Of a stretch of DNA of 64,000 nt, positions 59,084-64,000 are shown in pieces. How positions within the stretch are numbered: the first letter of the stretch is position 1; every line of letters begins with the position of its first letter. Made by a program: the position numbers and the translations under genes. The notes below the pieces were generated by a model that saw only the letters and a list, made by a program, of their open reading frames with translations, ran no database searches and was not told the DNA's origin. Source of the stretch: Moniliophthora roreri (lineage: Eukaryota > Basidiomycota > Agaricomycetes > Agaricales > Marasmiaceae); contig LATX02000200.1 of NCBI GenBank assembly GCA_001466705.2, positions 1,984,001 through 2,048,000 on the forward strand, written 5' to 3'.

Positions 59084-62000
59084 ATGCCAGACAGCGACGA
59101 CCGACCCCTGCTAGCTAATGACCCCAACGACCAGCTAGGACCTCTACTTTCTTCTTCCCAAAGGACAAAAAGTCCGACGTCGACTCCAACTCCTCCCACT
59201 TTCATGTCTTCGCTGGATGTTGATCGTTCAGTCTCACGCAGAGGGTCTTTTCCTTCTGCAAGTTCTTCTCTCACCCATGCATATATCCAAGATGCTCTTT
59301 TAAGCTCGCCAGATGAAGGCGCAACATTGGCTTTCACAAAGAAGGGCCTGACGGACATTGGAGAGGCCGCGGCAGAGGAGTTGGCAACAATTGGCATGGA
59401 ACCTCCAGAGGACGAGAGTCGTGTGCGAAGGTGGGCTGCTATGTCATTTTAACTAGGACTTGCTCAAGAAATGTCCCAGAATTGCTCTCAATCACAATCG
59501 ACTCACGACCATACCGATGGAGTTCGCACTGTTGGCGCGTTTGAGGTACCTTAACCTGAAGAACAACTGCTTTTCAGTCTTTCCAGACGCGGTGAGCGAC
59601 GACCCATTCTTCCGTATTTTCTTGCTTCTCTGATACGCCTTCATAGTTGACCTTAATGCCCTCACTGGACACCTTGGACATTAGCAATAATAAGATCAAA
59701 CGGCTGCCCTCGCAGCCCGGTAATCTTGTCAACCTCAGAGTACGTGTCATTTAAGCTACTCCAACAACCCTAGACCGTAGAGGAAAGGCAGTTGATTGTG
59801 AACAAGCACGTCATCCACAAGGGCTTGCAAGTCTTTCTTCAAGTCAATTGTCCTTTAGTCATTGGACCTTTTCCTCGAGCAGTTTATCATTGTTGGATTG
59901 GCTTGTCATATTTGCTCATCGAGATTTCTGACGGTTTCCAGGTGTTCTGCCTGTCGCGGAATAAGCTCACACGACTGCCGACATATCTGGTAAAGTTCCA
60001 CAAGTTGACGGTATTGGAGGTTGAGCGGAATCCTATCGAATGGCCACCAAAGTCGGTTATGGAACGTAGAGGTCCCGTCAACAGTGCAGAGGCCATGAGT
60101 AGCTGGATACATAATATTCAGCGATGGATTGACATGGAATGTTCTGGAGGACGTAAGGGGCACGATGACTCCGGTTTTGGCGAGATGGAGAGCAAAACGT
60201 GAGTCGTATCCCCATGATTTAACTTCTTCCTTAGCTAAAGGATTCCGTAGTGAGGACAATTATGTCTCTTGGGCTCGACTACCACTCACTGACCGCGAGT
60301 TTGACGAAGGCGTTACGCCCCATGCCAGGTCATTCTCCATTGACTCCAATTTTTCGGTGTCATCTCTGGCAGAATCGGTTAACATGAACACACCAGCATC
60401 AAATTTTGACTCCCCCGATCGCCCGCCGCCGTTACACCTTGGGATCCTTCAATCGTACAGCACAGAGACTTCTCCCACACACTCTTTAGAGAGTTATCTT
60501 CCTAGTCCCGCCGAATCCGACACATTCCCTGACTCTAATATCTCCACCGAGGCTGGCCGTGATGATGATTTTCACCAACGACAGCAGCAACTACACGGCA
60601 GGAATGCGTCGTATGCTGGTGACGCTCAGAAGGGTAGGCGAGCGCCGGTATCGACAGACCGGAAAAAGAGTCTGCCCGACTTGCGTACAGCGAAGCTGAA
60701 TTTCAGCAAAAAGACGCCAGACTTACCCGACCGTCGACCAGCTGCCTTATCCAGGGCCAACTTTACCGAAGAGTATTCCATGCCATCACCTCAATCTCAA
60801 CGGCAAGATTCTGGCTCTTCGCTGAGCTCAGGATCGCGACATATTAACAAAGTCTTTGGCAAGGACTATGTTCGAACTTCTCCTACTCGCGCCGTTCCTT
60901 CCATGGCGTTTGAACGCAACTCATACTTCAGAAGACTCTCCACGCTACCCCTCAATGCTTCCAACAACATTCCTAAGCCATTGCTTGATCTGATTGACAC
61001 TGCAAGAAGCATACTCTTCGCAGTTTGTCAGATTTACCAGACCCTCGAGCATTACACCCTTCAAGCCCTTGACGACCGACTATCTTCAGTCCTTAAGAAA
61101 GTTTTACATCCGGCCAGTGCGGACATGATGCAGTTCATTAATTCCCTCGACAGGTTCGATGCGATGAGCCGTAAAATGGTCCCGTCCCCGCCTGTGTGTC
61201 GAGCTGTAGTGGAGAGTTGTAGGGACACTGTTGCCGTTTTCGGGAAGGCCGTCGGTGTTTTGGCTCTTCAGTTGAAGGTCATCGTTAACGCTGACGATGT
61301 GAGGTACTTGAGACAACTCGTCTTAAACCTCTACGGTGCCACCGCCGAGATCACACTTGCGTGGCAGTCGATGCTTCCCCAAATCGAAGCCGCCAAAACA
61401 CTGCTACATTCGAAAGGCTTCACTACTTCCTCTCCACCAGGTGGCTTTGGCCTGCTCGCTGGAAACACTGAATCCCAGCCTGCTTCTGCATCCGCTGCAT
61501 CTACACCGGGGTCGTCTTTGGATAGCCCAATACCACCATTCATTTCATTACGACCGCAGCCCGGCAGAACACATCAGGCTAGGCGACATGCAGGTTCTTT
61601 CAGTTTTAAGGACGTGGAAATTGGGAAGGCTTTACCTTCGTATGATGACGTTCCTCTTCCTGTCCTGTCACGTAGTCTTGCTACCTCTTCGACAAAACAC
61701 ACGCTCCGGGCGCCAAAACGGCAAGGTACACTTACACCGGCGTCATTGACTGTTCAGTCACCTTCGCCTACAAGTCCTTATGTCACAGGCTCCACATCTA
61801 CATCTGTCGTGGACAGCTCTAGAAGCAACCATTCTCGTTCAGGATCACAAGCATCTTTACAGGCATCATCAACTTCGTCGTCGCCGATTATTCCTGCGCC
61901 GAAGGCAACGTTCCTAGAACTACCATCTACGTCGAAAATCCAGGTGGACAAGGAGGCTATTCAGGCTGTGCAGGACGCAGTCGATGTTGCTCCCAGTGTG

Positions 62001-62642
62001 TGGGATATGGTGGAAGAAGCGCTTTCCGGGGTTTTGGATACCAAACCCGAAGTGCGAGATAGTTTAGACAGAGCGAGGTCGGTGACCAAGAGCCTGTCAG
62101 ACATGATGCGTGCCATAAAAGAGGGACAAGTCACTGCCGATAAAAAGGTTTTGCGGGAAGAAGCACACATGTTTTTGAAGGTACATCTTTTCTTCATTAT
62201 GACGCATATCCCAATGACGCTAACCTTCCGCCTCGTGCAGCATGTCGTGCAATTATCTAACGCTGTCAAAATCTACGGTGGTGCCGTATCTAGCACCTTG
62301 CGTACGAGTATGGTGAAATTGACAAATTCTACTGAGGAGTTTGCTATACTCCTTCACGTATCCTCGTTCTCGCCATCGCCTGCATCCTCTTCAGCGAGAC
62401 CATACTCACCTATGCTTGGCCTCCCCAATCCGCAGTCGCATCTGAATCTTCCGGAGGAAAGACTTAGTCCCGGACTTTCACGTAGTCGAAGCGCTCAAGC
62501 GGCAACAACTAGCACGAAGCTTCCCATATCTCCCATTCCAGATGGATCGAAGAGTGCACTTCCCCATCAGTCCTTCAAAGTACCCGTCATCAAGAGGTTC
62601 AGGGATAGAGAACCCCGGTTTGACGGCAACGATCCTGGATGA
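59084..62642 (+). CDS. Sog2-like LRR protein of the RAM signalling network
   Basis: Sog2 proteins couple the Cbk1/Kic1-type kinases of the RAM pathway to polarised growth and cell separation. Exon 1 ([20 protein letters not shown]) is Ser/Thr-rich. After introns come leucine-rich repeats: [56 protein letters not shown] and [15 protein letters not shown], then the LRR cap [11 protein letters not shown] large last exon (60236-62642) holds acidic and Ser-rich stretches. It also carries the Sog2 C-terminal domain ([55 protein letters not shown]). Small helical blocks then lead to TGA at 62640-62642. Length about 950-1,000 residues. The splice between the LRR part and the final exon is inferred at about 60200-60236. 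Confidence 0.8.
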
Positions 62643-64000
62643 CAACCATTTTCTGATCTTTTCATTATTGTATATGTACTACTATACCTTCTTCGTTTAT
62701 CATGTTCGGTTGATTTAGCTAGCTCTCGGGTCCGTTCATTATCTCTACGTATCGTATAGTCCATAGTAGGTATTTTATTTCATAGAGCAAGGAATATCAA
62801 TCATTTTGAATCGTGGATCCTTACCAAGGCTCGCAAAGGACCAGAGAGTCGGACGAAGAGAATGGGCAAGAACCGTGCCGGGAACACTTCCGCCCATTGA
62901 CTCCCGATGTGCAACTAATTGTTCAAAATCCAATAACTGAGAACGATCGGCGGTCTACCTCCCGAGACTAGACGTTGCAGGGTGAAAGACCATGGGGATT
63001 AGCCGTGAAAACTGAGACAATGAACTGGAAGTACAGGTTACCGTTGTACCAATGCCCCCTATATGGTCGCAAGGCTAAGGTGGTGTTTCACCTGAATACT
63101 ATTCACTTGCACTACAATTGCTCATTGCTGTTGGATGTGCTTGGGTAGACAAAAGGAACTCGCAGTCGAACCACCTGCCGAGTGGCCCGAGAACGCCTCG
63201 AAGATCCCAGCTCCGCAAAACAGCGATGTAAACGTGAGCTGACGCCGCCACAACCACGACAACACTGGCACCGGCTCAACCGAGCCAGCCGCAGCCTCCG
63301 CACACCCCTCCAATATCTGGCATCCGTGAGTTGAAATTTGAAACGTTGAAGCACTCTGGCGGTCGCTGAACCATCTTTTCTAGGTCGTCGGCGACTACAC
63401 ACCGATAATGTTGAAGAAATGACTTGATAGTCGCTTGATAACCTGTGGCAAAATCACAGTTCACCGAGGAACACCAGATCTACAGAAGGAGAAAGTTGAT
63501 GTTATCACACTGCATTCAAAGCGTAAAGTGAGAGTGAAGATTGGGGTAAACTCTAACTTGGAAGCATAGTTCCACACGAGGAGAGGGACCTCGGAGCTAG
63601 AGTATGAGCAGGGCAATGGTAGCATGAAATGGAGCAGCTGCAGCCTGACATTCGACTCTCGGCAACCAGAGAGCCGCGCACGCGGCGCCCACGTGGAGTG
63701 TCGATCACCGACATCTCTCAATGACCGACATCGGGTTCGTTCCGTGCATCATCACAGTTATAGTTTTTTCTTACCACTAATTTCCGTTTTAGCTCTGACT
63801 GCAGTCTCATGTAGGCCTCTTGGGCTCTCTATCGCGCTGCAGTTAATGTTGTGGACTGTACGATGCTGACAGTCCACGGTTCTGAGGCATTCGATATGTG
63901 AATTATATGGTAAGAAGATATTGAATCATCTTTCACTACATCCAAAGGAGTGGGTCCGCATAGATATCATCGAACTCTTGACCAGGCACTGCCAGTTATT
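62643..64000. other. No gene supported
   Basis: Open frames up to 96 codons lie on the minus strand (63112-63721) with Arg/Cys-rich shadow-like composition, and one on the plus strand at 63624-63869. None shows a domain, start context or splice sites. No tRNA or repeat is recognised. Confidence 0.4.

Noticed and set aside
60129..60235. Use of the whole 837-codon frame from 60129 as a separate gene
   Set aside because: Leucine-rich repeat exons just upstream join it into one Sog2-type protein; its first 35 codons overlap the preceding exon in another frame.

Overview
The window reads as nuclear DNA of a mushroom-forming basidiomycete (Agaricomycetes, probably Agaricales). Genes are dense and carry many short introns of about 45-75 nt with GT...AG ends and CTNAY-like branch sites. 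The gene content is eukaryotic: muskelin, twinfilin, neuroguidin/Lcp5, PAN2, PDCD5, a RAD51D-like paralogue, MOT1/BTAF1, a KDM8/JMJD5-like JmjC protein and a Sog2-type LRR protein. These sit among typical agaric accessory genes: F-box proteins, a P450, a flavin monooxygenase, an MFS carrier and a secreted cupredoxin. Gene models were spliced by eye, so exon edges are estimates unless given.

Layout. 0-7 kb: a broken or unresolved small gene, a secreted DUF4360-like protein, muskelin and F-box paralogue 1. 7.9-12.5 kb: a SET-domain protein, F-box paralogue 2 and an unresolved coding remnant. 12.8-20.9 kb: a peroxisomal membrane peroxin (Pex24/30 type with DysF), twinfilin, a possibly damaged zincin-like gene with an HEITH motif, and neuroguidin. 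21.2-28.7 kb: a cytochrome P450 with intact AGAEST, ExxR and heme-Cys motifs, F-box paralogue 3, a monocarboxylate-transporter-like MFS protein and a peroxisomal peroxiredoxin ending in SKL. 29.6-37.6 kb: one weak hypothetical gene, PAN2, then PDCD5 and the RAD51D-like gene divergently arranged.

37.6-45.0 kb has no convincing gene. It holds a 2,713-bp segment present twice with no difference seen, separated by a 385-bp piece bracketed by single N characters. The simplest reading is two overlapping contig ends that a scaffolder did not merge, so about 3.1 kb of this window is probably artificial. The stretch also carries copies of a near-palindromic CATTGYAATG motif.

45.0-62.6 kb: a two-domain GPI-type cupredoxin, a flavin monooxygenase, a Ser/Thr-rich single-pass protein, MOT1 (6.6 kb), the KDM8-like gene sharing a 250-bp promoter with MOT1, and the Sog2-like RAM-pathway gene. 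The last 1.4 kb shows no gene.

No operon-like system or complete biosynthetic cluster is evident. The most useful leads are the zincin-like gene, the three F-box paralogues with shared intron positions, the palindrome-rich repeat region and the probable assembly duplication.
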